Shown here piece after piece: positions 21,788 through 32,484 of a DNA stretch of 64,000 nucleotides. The notes beneath the pieces were generated by a model. It was not told the DNA's origin and made no database searches. It worked only from the letters and a program-made list of their open reading frames with translations. A program made the position numbers and the translations under genes. The first letter of the stretch is position 1; the number at the start of each line of letters is the position of its first letter. Source of the stretch: Hypsibius dujardini (Eukaryota > Tardigrada > Eutardigrada > Parachela > Hypsibiidae); the NCBI GenBank assembly GCA_001579985.1, contig LRSR01004867.1:1-64000 (forward strand). The letters are read 5' to 3'.

Positions 21788-22449
21788 TCAGTGGTATTTT
21801 GCTTGGCTATGCAGACGAATACTCTTATAGTTGATGCAGTAGAAGAGAGCAGACAATCCGACCGCAAACTGCACGTACGGAGCGGCGGTCCCGTAACGCA
21901 CTGCCACGTATTTGTGGAACCAACGCCAGTAACCTGCAAGGAACAAAAAATGGGAGGAAACCTTTTTTTATGCGCTTGATTGATCGATTGATTGATTGAT
22001 GAAGTCAAACTTGCGTTTCAAATCATCATTCCCCTTCCTCGCTTTGGAAAGTGAACTCACCTCGACTAGCCGCTCTCGACATGGCCACGGGATTCAAGCT
22101 GCGTCGTGACAACCATGCCGGAAGCTCCCCAATCTTCACCTGCCCGAATGGCGTGTCCGCTGAATAAAAATTAAAAAGGCCAGTGAAACGACACTAATAC
22201 ATCAATCACGCATAGCCGACAATGCTAAATTTAACGGGTAATCAAATTGAGTCAATATATCAATCAAGCGCAGTCAGCCATGCTAATTTGAATCGATAAC
22301 CAAATTAAGTTAATCAAGAATCAAGCGATGCTCACAATGCTGAAGTGTCACTCACGCTTTCCGTAGAAACGGGCCGGATCGTACGGGCCGTGGATGCGAC
22401 GGTTGTACTCCACCGGGTACGCTCCGATTCCGAAATAGGTATACTTCAT
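21788..22449 (-). CDS. ATP5MF: Mitochondrial ATP synthase subunit f
   Basis: Small membrane subunit of the Fo part of mitochondrial ATP synthase, in the stator/dimer region of the inner membrane. Three minus-strand coding exons: 22449-22356, 22159-22061 and 21933-21788; together 339 nt, 112 aa, with GT...AG introns and phases 1 and 1. Exon 1 has GIGAYPVEYNRRIHGPYDP and ARFYGK. Exon 2 has DTPFGQVKIGELPAWLSRRS. Exon 3 has GYWRWFHKYVAVRYGTAAP, then a hydrophobic membrane segment (VQFAVGLSALFYCINY), and ends with the family's terminal KYH. Length and order fit animal subunit f (about 90-110 aa). An acceptor-like TTCTTCTCCAG just upstream of the ATG suggests a further 5' UTR exon. It is convergent with copy D and is the only complete copy; exon 3 alone recurs at 3.7, 12.3, 38.2 and 47.3 kb. 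Confidence 0.92.
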
Positions 22450-22593
22450 TTTCCCCGATCTGGAGAAGAAGAAAACGCATCACAACACTCCCAAAAAATA
22501 TAGAACAAAATGGAAGATTTCTCCATCGCGTCTCCAATTTCAACACTGTTTTCCCCTGTCCGGCAATGGCACGATCTAAAACATGGACTGTAC

Positions 22594-23036
22594 CCCTGTA
22601 CTGTACGAGGTAAAAGTTTAAACTTGACGCATTGGAAAAATCGCTTCTAAGTTAACGCAGTGAGGGAAACAGGGGGCGCACATGTCGCACATAGCCCGCT
22701 GCCAATTACGCAATTGTTGTGGTTTACTTTGTCAATGTCAAATTGCGCGCGATTCGATGTGTGTCCAAACGAGCAAGTGGCGCTCCCTACAGCCTCGAAT
22801 CCGACAGTTTTTACAGCAAAATTTCTCTTTCGTTTTTCCAAGCATTCGTACGCAGTCTACAACCCGATTCCTACTTTTGATTGGGTAACATCTTGTTACC
22901 AGGTTCTTTTGGACGTTTTCAAAGTTTCAAATGTCAAATATTGGCAAATCGTGAAACAGCAGGGAAAATAAAAATTGCGTCAACTTTAAAGCGATTTTGC
23001 CAGTGCGCCCAGATGAAAATTTTACCTCGTACTGTA
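22594..23036. mobile_element. MITE-like element with 62-bp inverted repeats
   Basis: Inverted repeats at 22596-22657 and 22973-23034 begin GTACTGTACGAGGTAAAA and GTACAGTACGAGGTAAAA when read inward, and end in GTTAACGCA/GTTGACGCA. The internal 315 bp has only short frames. It sits upstream of ATP5MF and directly beside repeat R1. Confidence 0.65.
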
Positions 23037-23203
23037 CTGTAGCGACGCGATTCTAAGGCGCAACGCATAAATAGCATATATATATTTCCGTATTATGGCC
23101 CCAGGTATGCGTACAAAACCACCTACCCACTGAAATGCGCCTCAGTTTTCCATCAAGCAACTTACCAACGGCCTACATCCTTAGGGATCTTCACAAATCT
23201 TCA
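23037..23203 (+). repeat. Dispersed repeat R1, copy 2
   Basis: Begins with GCGACGCGATTCTAAGGCGC and includes ATATATATTTCCGTATTATGG and CCACCTACCCACTGAAATGC. It is homologous to 96-300 and 52412-52570. It abuts the left end of the Polinton-like element, which may have inserted into or beside it. Confidence 0.6.
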
Positions 23204-25109
23204 CAGACAGATAGACAGAAGTAGTTAGTATTAGCCGTTCCGAGCACAGATTCCTAGCAACACCAATCTGTGCTCGGAAAACACAATTTTCCTTACCTCC
23301 AAACTATTACGAACTATAGCCCACCAAGCCTAAAACTAGCCAAAAACCACTATAGATCTATACCCTACTTTTCTCAAAACCCAAAAACACGATCGCAAAA
23401 GTTCCTGTCTCACCCTTCACTTTTTACCCACTTTTCACCACTTCCACCACTTTCACCAAAACACGAAAAATTCAAAAGAGTTGTGTGAAGAAGAACAGAG
23501 AGGTTAGTAAAGATGAAAAGTACATCTCCAGCTTCAACGAAAGAGTCTCTTATAACCTCTACGTTCATGATAAAACATGATCAATTCAAATGATGCACTG
23601 GTAATGTAGCGATGAACTTCATTGCTTGTCCTCACGTGGTAATGATACAAGTGAGATCCCACCGGAGTACCACACATTTCAGCAAGTCGAGCAGGAAGAT
23701 CATCCGGATGACGCAAAGCTAACAAATGGAGATCATGAGTCTGCAACAAATGAATAGACGGTAGTAACCTCTCCAAAATAAAAATTCTTTAGATCCTAAT
23801 ATCCAATCAATCAACCAACCGAAAACATTAAACCTGTCTATCTAACCATCAATCAACCATTACTCTTAATGGACTTTTTAACAATAACAAAATATACCTC
23901 ATGTAGCCCTCTTTCATCCAATTTTGGACCAAACACCTCTCCTACCCAAGGAGTCGTATTGATTGGTGATGTCCCATTTTTACGACGGTGATAATCAGCG
24001 ATCTTTTGAGTCATTTTACTGAAAAGGAAGGGGTCAGAATTTCCTGCGGTTTTACCCCTATGACCAACTCCCCAAGGTGTAGACTGCTATCTACACCATC
24101 CACTCAATTATTCATCACATACCTGTTAATAATTTAAATAAAACGTATTTACCGTAGCTCGTATGAGGGAAGATTGGAGAGAAGCAGAGTTGGAATGAAT
24201 GGATTGCTGACAAAAATTGTCGGAAGGTTCTTCAATTTTCGAATGAAGGTTCTTCAGAGATGAAATGCACATGCCTAGGCTCCACCCCCCTTCTCTGATT
24301 GGCTACCTCAAACAAAGAGAGAGAAAAAACAACAAAAACAGTACTGTATTGACTCGTACGAGCTGTATACCGTTAAGTTGGTCCTCTACCTATACCTCAC
24401 AACACTACTCGTAACCGTCAACTTCCACAGCTGTGTATGAAGTGAAGTAGTACCACTCGAGAAATCGTTGTCTACGTTCATTCTAATTCAGCACCACATC
24501 AAACGCTGAAAATAATAGTATGCCTTGTGCTATGAGAGCAGCAGACTAAAACCGTTCACTGCTGAACTCAGCAAGTTAGATCACTCTACACTCTTCCGCA
24601 ATCGGTAAAACCCAAGTCTACTCTACTCATTCTAATATTTAAGTATTTTACTCAACTCTCTGCTAACCCGCTGTTTTAGGTATATGGGTAGTCTTGAGTC
24701 AGCCAAACTTGGCTTAAATAGGGAAAGTACCTAACTTGAATGGATGAGATGATTAGGGTTCATATGACGCTTTCCCTGCTCGGTTAGTACCACACCGCCA
24801 CGCGGTGCTATTGCACTTACACAACAATCTGACAATGAAATGGATATGTACATCATTTTTAATATGCAGAAGTAAAAGTTAGGCATTCTTAAGAATTCAT
24901 ATGCAAGCGTGAGCATTATTTTTTCCATACTGCTTTAGAGAAAAAATTAAAACAAAATGATTTTTTTAATTATAATAACATTACACCTCCATTGGACTTC
25001 CAAGGACACGCATTACACCTCCATTGGACTTCCAATGCATAAGCAATGCTTGTTTTCGAATCAATAAGCGGTAGTCAATATAAAAATAATTTACAAGAAA
25101 TAAGAGATA
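23204..25109 (+). repeat. Left terminal inverted repeat of the Polinton-like element
   Basis: Matches the complement of 30211-32143. Identity is very high to about 24837, then minisatellite-like length differences occur (units around CCTCCATTGGACTTCCAA), and a last matching stretch runs to 25109. Near the tip, 23228-23272 folds into a hairpin of about 15 bp with a 12-nt loop (CCGAGCACAGATT stem). It contains a copy of the 80-codon repeat-borne ORF (23534-23776, minus). Confidence 0.85.
23534..23776 (-). CDS. 80-codon ORF inside the left inverted repeat
   Basis: Part of the virus-like element, identical in sequence to the copy at 31571-31813. Contains LHLLALRHPDDLPARLAEM and SHLYHYHVRTSNEVHRY. 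It is open in both repeats. A GT...AG-bounded gap upstream hints at a short intron. No family is recognised. Being repeat-borne it is present twice per element. Confidence 0.5.
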   Translation of the reverse strand: MERLLPSIHLLQTHDLHLLALRHPDDLPARLAEMCGTPVGSHLYHYHVRTSNEVHRYITSASFELIMFYHERRGYKRLFR

Positions 25110-25192
25110 GGCATTCTTAAGAATTCATATGCAAGCGTGAGCATTATTTTTTCCACACTGCTTTAGAGAAAAAATTAAAGCAAAATGATTTT
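24881..25192. repeat. 84-bp direct repeat at the inner edge of the left inverted repeat
   Basis: An 84-bp segment at 24881-24964 beginning GGCATTCTTAAGAATTCATA recurs at 25109-25192, 227 bp downstream, with a few changes. It is a local duplication within the element. Confidence 0.75.
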
Positions 25193-25243
25193 ATATCATG
25201 TAATAAAAAGCACTTCACCTATTAAGCTCGAAAATATTAGACT

Positions 25244-28200
25244 TTAGTGGGTGAAGTCCTTTTTTCTTGTTTTATAGTGACCATGTGCTAGTGTTCTGAT
25301 ACCATCATCACACAACCATCTCTTGTGGTCAAAGTTAATTACTCCTATTTTATGGATCTTTCGGCTAAATAGTTGATGTCCTTTGTTTTGAATGGTATTG
25401 AATTTAACGTAACGTTTTTTACTACGTCTTATACAACTTATGAAATGTCTCAAGTTCAAATGTCCCTTAGGTATACCTTTAGTAGCTTGCTTAGGCTTAA
25501 CAAATTTTTTCTTGGTATAATCAAAGATCTCCATATGATACATTTTAGATCTTACACCTATAAATTCTGAACATACTCTGAATGATTTTCCATCTTTCGG
25601 TTGTACTTCATCTTTAAATTTACCCAGTGCACCCTTGTTTGTCTTGTCGTGTAAATAAATTCCTTCCGGATAACATTTCGGATCTTCTGGATAGCACGAT
25701 AAATCAAAGTGTGAGGCCAACTCTTTATCATTCATTAAATCTTTGTAAAAGTTATCTGTTTCAATTAGATACATCAGACTATCTGTATCTCCGGTAAGCA
25801 ACTCACATTTGTCTCCATATTTCTTTTGTATAACATTGTAATGAAAATTGAACATGAATCGTTTTCCTTCATCTAATATAGTAGATCCAACAAATATTGG
25901 TTGATTTAAGAGTACTCTCTTAAGCCCCATATTACAAAATACCAACTCTTCATGTATTCTTAAATCATCGACCCAATACGGATCTGGAACTATTTTTGTT
26001 CTGTATTGCTGTTCGTTAGTACAAACTTTAACTTCTTTGAAATCTCTCACATTTTGAATGGTTTTCCCATATACTGAATTATTTTTTAACTTACAGAAAT
26101 CTTTCTCGAAAGCTGAAACAGCTTCCTCATTTCTTCTTTCTATATTTTTTATGATGTAAGATTTCATATATTTACTTTGTTTAAATTCTAAAACTTGATG
26201 AACCTTTCTCAATACCATTCCCATCTGTAAATATAATTTCAGTAACCGGTAATGTACAGGATAATTTATTTTATCTTCTAGATCACATATCAACTTTTCA
26301 GTCTTTTCATCCTCTAATTTATTAAGATTTTTCAATTCTTTGGCTTTAGGGCTAAGCATTTCATTTGTAATTATCTTTCTCTCTGGAGCAGGAGGGAAAT
26401 CATTAAATTTGTTGTGTTTATTCTTTGGGTTGTGGAGATCTACAACAGCTAAATATCCCAACTCGCCTTCGTCATCTAAATTTAGAAATGTCTCTCTATC
26501 AAAATCAGTTGGATCAACAAATCTACCACCCTCAATAGGAAGCTTTCCAACCATAGTCGTAGGATATAGGGAATTGGCATCATAAACTACAATCCAAGTA
26601 CTAGGTCTATTTTTGTCATAATTAGCTAGGTATGGATTATTTGCTTTAGCATATCTTCTACCCACATTAACAATACCTCCTCTTATCGATCTCTCCCATA
26701 ACATGTATATTTCTTGCTTAGTGATTAATTCCAACTCCACCTTACTTTCCTTAAGCATGGCATCATAGGCTAAAGATGGAAGAGTACAGTAAAACAAAGG
26801 ATCAAGACTACAATTATTAAGGCTAGTAGTTCTGAATTTTTCAAACACATCAGCTAGTGATAGTGTGTCCGACAGTACATAATCATCGTGACAATCAACT
26901 AAATTTTGGTAACCTCTTACGTCCCAAACTTTTTTAAACCAGTTGAAATCTTCAACGGAACACTTTTTATCTTTTAGTTGATCGTAAAAATCTCTCTTTG
27001 AAGGTTTTTCTACTTGTTGAAACTTTTCAAAACTATCCATCAAACTATAAGGGTAAATTCATTTTCTTTTAAATAAATGAGAGTCTCTTCCAAAATATCT
27101 GTCTACATATTTGAAATCTTCTTCTTTATCTAAATTGTCTACTAAACTTGATAGTGATGTAAGTAAAAATTGCATAGAATCCAAGAACTCAATACGAATA
27201 GTTTTTATTGTACCACCAAAATCAAATTTAAACATCCCACTTATTTTTACATATTTTTCCATGGTTTTTGCTATTACTTTAACCCCTTCTAATTTATTAA
27301 TTTGCTTAATAAACAGGTGTGAGTCATAGTTTTGCATGTTATGTAATACTACTGGCAATCTATAAAGACTTTTTCTTATTTTTAGATTACACTGTGCATG
27401 AGCAGCCCCTCTGTATTTACCTGTAAAGTGATCGTGGTCTTGTACTTTTTTATTAATCGCTTTGCTCGAATAGTCACTTCGTTCTTTATTATCTTCAAAC
27501 AATCCATCACAAATGTAACAATTAGTAGCATTATAATAATTTACTTTGTCCTCATCTGTCATTATAATTTGTTTGTAAGTCTGAAGTATAGAAACAAAAT
27601 CTTGAGCATAAAAACGTAATTGATCATAGAAATTGTTTATAACATCTTCTTCACTAGTTCCTCTGAAGACATACGGTGTATATTCTTTATAAATTGACAC
27701 CATCTGCATAGCGAAACCACTTGGTATGTGAGTGTGAGTATTGTGACATTTTGTTTTGTTTTCTAGAGATGTAAGAAGTTTTAAAACAGCTTCAAAGTCA
27801 GCGTATATCACAGCAGGATGCCTATACTTATGCAAATAATGTTCGAACTTAAGTATGTTTGCACCTTCCTTTGGAAGTGTTATTAGAGCTGATGGATGCT
27901 CATAACACATTATTTTGTGTTTTTGGAGATCATCTCTTCCAAAGTGTTTAAGGCAAGAGTGGCAGTAATAGACTTGATGACTATGTTTATTAATTTGTGA
28001 GTTTAATAACCTACTTATACTCTTAATCCAGACAAAGTGGAAGTTAGCAGCTTCTTCGTTTCTAAACATCAGCAATGCAATTTCCTCTTTATATTGCTCT
28101 TCACAATTCCTATTACAATAGTAGGGAGTTATGTTTTCTTTTGCATCCAGAAAAAGAACTCTAATATTAATTTTATTTAGATTTTCAAACTTTCTAATGT

Positions 28201-28378
28201 CTGAAATTTTTCCTATTGGAAAGTTGATATTACCACAATCAAATTTTTTGATAGATTCTATTCTCTCTTTCGTTAGTCTTTGTGGATTCCTTTCATCTGA
28301 CCAATACTTTGCTGCTGCTATAGCACAGACAAAACATTTATCGATATATGTTTTACTGTTGTTGACATTGACACAAGC
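25244..28378 (-). CDS. Protein-primed family B DNA polymerase (fossil, in Polinton-like element)
   Basis: The coding region shows, in order, an N-terminal Cys/His region (YYCHSCLKHFGRDDLQKHK), an exonuclease motif with YADFEAVL, and an endonuclease VII-like zinc motif (CYICDG, HDHFTGKYRGAAH). The polymerase motifs follow: A (DANSLYPTTM), B (NNSVYGKTIQN) and C (GDTDSLMY). This set is typical of the protein-primed polymerases of animal Polintons and related elements. The region is open over almost its whole length but appears broken at about one place, so treat it as a fossil. Confidence 0.85.
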
Positions 28379-29103
28379 TTATTTATTAGCGATAGATGTA
28401 GGTAAATCAATATACGTTCCAGCGTTGAGTGGGTCACACTTACTAAATACCACATCTAAATGATGCACTTCACTTACTACATAACCCGAACCTTTTAATG
28501 CTAAGTTGTCTAGCTTAGCAACTATTTCATTTGTTCTCGCTTGTATAAACTCAGACGTAATTTCATCTTGATTGCTTATAAGAAAGGTTTTGGTTGATGT
28601 GGGTACTATTATTTCACTTACTTCCCGTTCATCAGCATTATTTTTCATTAGGAGAGATGTTAAAATAAATCTAACTTTATAATTTATCATTTTAACTAGT
28701 TGAGATGACATTAACCCTTTCAATGGAGTCTCAACTCTATTCATAAATTCACTAGCTAGATCACTGGTATAACTAATATTGGAAGATCTAACATTATTAT
28801 TAACTTTAGTTGATAGCTTTCTCGCGTTCCACTTAAAGCTGTGTCTAAAAATTTTACAGTATAAGGTTCAAACAAACCTTCTAGATTTATATCTATGTCC
28901 TCTACTACTTGTGGTTCACTAAATAAGTTATGTGCTGTGAATTCTCTTTCATGATCTTCAATTATGTTGATAAAATTGTTGATTTCTTCATCAGTCGCAT
29001 AATGTGATATTTTTACATTTTCATAACCTGGAATAGTTTTCAGTCTATCTTGTGTTGTCTTTTTCCTTATCATGCGATGAGTTATTACCCTCAGATCACT
29101 CAT
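28379..29103 (-). CDS. Unrecognised ORF region of the Polinton-like element
   Basis: This region follows the polymerase region on the same strand, with protein-like sequence such as SDLRVITHRMIRKKTTQDRL and LMSSQLVKMINYKVRF. It may be one gene with about one break. Structure and function are unknown; no capsid or ATPase motif is evident. Confidence 0.45.
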
Positions 29104-29197
29104 GTTTTGATTAAATAATAGCGATAATCAATTGTTGAAATTCCTAGGCTTATATGTTGCTAGTATAACTAAGTAGAAAAAAAAAATTAAATTTCTC

Positions 29198-29389
29198 TTA
29201 AACAGTAATTTTCTTAGCATAGTATTGTTGCATCTTCTCCCTATTATTTTGCTCATAACCTTGAGTAGTTTTGAATTTTTGAAAATATATCTTCTTTTTT
29301 TCCACGTGTAATTTATACTTTTCCGGATTTTGTTTTAATCTTTGATAGTAGTTTCTTACTGCTAACTTTTGTGCTTCGGTAGAAGACAT
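29198..29389 (-). CDS. Small basic ORF of the Polinton-like element
   Basis: 63 codons, Lys/Tyr-rich (YYQRLKQNPEKYKLHVEKKK), possibly nucleic-acid binding by composition only. Same strand as the polymerase. Confidence 0.4.
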   Translation of the reverse strand: MSSTEAQKLAVRNYYQRLKQNPEKYKLHVEKKKIYFQKFKTTQGYEQNNREKMQQYYAKKITV

Positions 29390-29448
29390 TTTTGAGAATG
29401 TGTTAATGATTGGGTTAAATATATAATACTATTATAATCGAAACTCAA

Positions 29449-29703
29449 TTATATTTTAAATTTGTGATCTTTTTGTTTATCACATTTAAATAAATCGTAA
29501 GTTTTTTTACAAAAATATACCATGAATATGATAGATATTAAAATAAGAATAATTGAAGTTATTATTTTAGCTAAGTTTGATTTCTTTTCAGTGTACCCAT
29601 CTTTTTGAAGTTCGGATTTAGAGTATTCATAAAAATGTAATAAATGTCTTGTCCTTTCTTTTTTTTCAAACGCCACATCAAATTCATTATATAGTTTATC
29701 CAT
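29449..29703 (-). CDS. Small membrane-protein ORF of the Polinton-like element
   Basis: 84 codons: a charged N-terminal half, then one hydrophobic segment (IITSIILILISIIFMVYF), then a short basic tail. A single-pass membrane protein is likely. No family is recognised. Confidence 0.45.
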   Translation of the reverse strand: MDKLYNEFDVAFEKKERTRHLLHFYEYSKSELQKDGYTEKKSNLAKIITSIILILISIIFMVYFCKKTYDLFKCDKQKDHKFKI

Positions 29704-29729
29704 CGCTACGCTCTTGTTCCCTTCGATCC

Positions 29730-30092
29730 CTATCCACTATATTTTGATGCAACTTCGTTAAATGTTTGTCTTAATTGTCTATTTCTCTCTCTTCGCTTAT
29801 TAAAATTGTCTTCAATCGTTGCAAACTCTTCCTCCTCCTCTAAATTCTCGATAGGAGGAAGATCTATAGATGTATTATTAACAGCAACTTTCTCCAATAC
29901 AGCTGATAGTTCATTAATTTCAATAGCTTGTTCTTTTATAAGATTCTTCTGTTTCACAATTAACTTCTGATCCTTAATTCGTCCCTCCCTCTCCTGTATC
30001 AGAATCGTCGCCCGTACTAATGAGGGGTAGTCGACGATTAAGCCACCTGAGTGTGTTTTCAGTTGTTTCTCCTTCGTCAATGTTACCGCCAT
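29730..30092 (-). CDS. Coiled-coil ORF of the Polinton-like element
   Basis: 120 codons with a heptad-like region (IKDQKLIVKQKNLIKEQ), an acidic stretch (NLEEEEEFATIED) and a basic end. It overlaps the next upstream ORF in another frame. Unknown role. Confidence 0.4.
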   Translation of the reverse strand: MAVTLTKEKQLKTHSGGLIVDYPSLVRATILIQEREGRIKDQKLIVKQKNLIKEQAIEINELSAVLEKVAVNNTSIDLPPIENLEEEEEFATIEDNFNKRRERNRQLRQTFNEVASKYSG

Positions 30093-30276
30093 GCAACTTC
30101 TTTCTAATAACTATATCAAATAAACGAAGATAATTATAATAAGTAGATTTTGAAATACCTAATTTTTTACAAGTTTCTTTTACGGGTATAACTCCTCGAT
30201 CAGAAATAATTGTATCTCTTATTTCTTGTAAATTATTTTTATATTGACTGCCGCTTATTGATTCGAAAACAAGCAT
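29974..30276 (-). CDS. HTH-type ORF of the Polinton-like element
   Basis: 100 codons with a helix-turn-helix-like segment (VKETCKKLGISKSTYYNYL). Its start lies inside the right inverted repeat, and the related part of the left repeat is altered. Probably a DNA-binding regulator, by motif only. Confidence 0.45.
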   Translation of the reverse strand: MLVFESISGSQYKNNLQEIRDTIISDRGVIPVKETCKKLGISKSTYYNYLRLFDIVIRKKLHGGNIDEGETTENTLRWLNRRLPLISTGDDSDTGEGGTN

Positions 30277-32143
30277 TTCTTATACATTGGAAGTCCAATG
30301 GAGGCTCAATGTGTGTTCAATGGAGGCTCAATGTGTGTCCAATGGAGGCTCAATGTGTCCAATGGAAGTTCAATGGAGGCTCAATGTACGTGTATATTAT
30401 TATATTGGAAAAATCATTTTGTTTTAATTTTTTCTCTATGGAAAAATAATGCGCAAGAATGCTTGAGCATGCTTGTGAATGCCTAACGTTTACTTCTGCA
30501 TATCCATTTCATTGTCAGATTGTTGTGTAAGTGCAATAGCACCGCGTGGCGGTGTGGTACTAACCGAGCAGGGAAAGCGTCATATGAACCCTAATCATCT
30601 CATCCATTCAAGTTAGGTACTTTCCCTATTTAAGCCAAGTTTGGCTGACTCAAGACTACCCATATACCTAAAACAGCGGGTTAGCAGAGAGTTGAGTAAA
30701 ATACTTAAATATTAGAATGAGTAGAGTAGACTTGGGTTTTACCGATTGCGGAAGAGTGTAGAGTGATCTAACTTGCTGAGTTCAGCAGTGAACGGTTTTA
30801 GTCTGCTGCTCTCATAGCACAAGGCATACTATTATTTTCAGCGTTTGATGTGGTGCTGAATTAGAATGAACGTAGACAACGATTTCTCGAGTGGTACTAC
30901 TTCACTTCATACACAGCTGTGGAAGTTGACGGTTACGAGTAGTGTTGTGAGGTATAGGTAGAGGACCAACTTAACGGTATACAGCTCGTACGAGTCAATA
31001 CAGTACTGTTTTTGTTGTTTTTTCTCTCTCTTTGTTTGAGGTAGCCAATCAGAGAAGGGGGGTGGAGCCTAGGCATGTGCATTTCATCTCTGAAGAACCT
31101 TCATTCGAAAATTGAAGAACCTTCCGACAATTTTTGTCAGCAATCCATTCATTCCAACTCTGCTTCTCTCCAATCTTCCCTCATACGAGCTACGGTAAAT
31201 ACGTTTTATTTAAATTATTAACAGGTATGTGATGAATAATTGAGTGGATGGTGTAGATAGCAGTCTACACCTTGGGGAGTTGGTCATAGGGGTAAAACCG
31301 CAGGAAATTCTGACCCCTTCCTTTTCAGTAAAATGACTCAAAAGATCGCTGATTATCACCGTCGTAAAAATGGGACATCACCAATCAATACGACTCCTTG
31401 GGTAGGAGAGGTGTTTGGTCCAAAATTGGATGAAAGAGGGCTACATGAGGTATATTTTGTTATTGTTAAAAAGTCCATTAAGAGTAATGGTTGATTGATG
31501 GTTAGATAGACAGGTTTAATGTTTTCGGTTGGTTGATTGATTGGATATTAGGATCTAAAGAATTTTTATTTTGGAGAGGTTACTACCGTCTATTCATTTG
31601 TTGCAGACTCATGATCTCCATTTGTTAGCTTTGCGTCATCCGGATGATCTTCCTGCTCGACTTGCTGAAATGTGTGGTACTCCGGTGGGATCTCACTTGT
31701 ATCATTACCACGTGAGGACAAGCAATGAAGTTCATCGCTACATTACCAGTGCATCATTTGAATTGATCATGTTTTATCATGAACGTAGAGGTTATAAGAG
31801 ACTCTTTCGTTGAAGCTGGAGATGTACTTTTCATCTTTACTAACCTCTCTGTTCTTCTTCACACAACTCTTTTGAATTTTTCGTGTTTTGGTGAAAGTGG
31901 TGGAAGTGGTGAAAAGTGGGTAAAAAGTGAAGGGTGAGACAGGAACTTTTGCGATCGTGTTTTTGGGTTTTGAGAAAAGTAGGGTATAGATCTATAGTGG
32001 TTTTTGGCTAGTTTTAGGCTTGGTGGGCTATAGTTCGTAATAGTTTGGAGGTAAGGAAAATTGTGTTTTCCGAGCACAGATTGGTGTTGCTAGGAATCTG
32101 TGCTCGGAACGGCTAATACTAACTACTTCTGTCTATCTGTCTG
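30211..32143 (-). repeat. Right terminal inverted repeat of the Polinton-like element
   Basis: Complement of 23204-25109. The inner part has CAATGGAGGCTCAATGTGT-type tandem units (30288-30390), expanded relative to the left side. The tip has the same hairpin-forming sequence (32058-32108) and ends in CTGTCTATCTGTCTG, which continues into a tetranucleotide microsatellite. Confidence 0.85.
31571..31813 (+). CDS. 80-codon ORF inside the right inverted repeat
   Basis: Second copy of the ORF at 23534-23776, identical in predicted protein and pointing outward. See that entry. Confidence 0.5.
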   Translation: MERLLPSIHLLQTHDLHLLALRHPDDLPARLAEMCGTPVGSHLYHYHVRTSNEVHRYITSASFELIMFYHERRGYKRLFR

Positions 32144-32312
32144 CCTGTCTGCCTGCCTGCCTGTCTGTCTATCTGTCTGTCTGTCTGCCTGTCTGTCTGT
32201 CTATCTGTTTGTCTATCTGTCTGTCTGTCTGCTTGTCTGTCTGTCTGCTTGTCTGCTTGTTTGTCTGTCTGTCCATCTGTCTGGCTGACTGTCCTGTCTG
32301 TCTGTCCACCTG
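32125..32312. repeat. CTGT/CTGC tetranucleotide microsatellite
   Basis: Nearly pure CTGT, CTGC and CTAT units directly outside the right end of the Polinton-like element. Its first units belong to the inverted-repeat tip, since the left end has the complement. The array may thus have grown from the element end, or the element chose such a site. Confidence 0.9.
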
Positions 32313-32484
32313 TGGATCGATCTATTTTTTATTGTCTGGGTGCTTTTTAACTTTCAATTTGGCCTGTTTGTCTGTCTGTGGCCTGTTTGATAGTTTGTCT
32401 ATTATCTTTGACGCGCACAGTACAAACCTAATGTGGCTAATGTGGCTCAAACGAGAACTCTCCGGTCTGAATCGTGATCGAAAA

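Larger units (their letters stand above)
23204..32143. mobile_element. Polinton-like (protein-primed PolB) virus-like element
   Basis: Fossil or recently inserted element of about 8.9 kb bounded by terminal inverted repeats (23204-25109 and 30211-32143). It carries a family B DNA polymerase and about five small ORFs. The family call rests on the polymerase and long inverted repeats. No integrase, packaging ATPase, protease or capsid gene was recognised, so it may be a reduced Polinton/Maverick relative or another protein-primed PolB lineage. The inverted repeats are nearly identical over their outer 1.65 kb, including identical predicted proteins, which suggests young age. The ends look whole; the coding part appears broken in about two places. 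Confidence 0.75.

Noticed and set aside
30210-30486. Plus-strand frames with repeated QWRLNV/GGSMC units
   Set aside because: Artefacts of the CAATGGAGGCTCAATG tandem units in the right inverted repeat.
23204-32143. Capsid, integrase or packaging ATPase genes in the virus-like element
   Set aside because: I looked for characteristic motifs in the small ORFs and recognised none; absence by eye is not proof.
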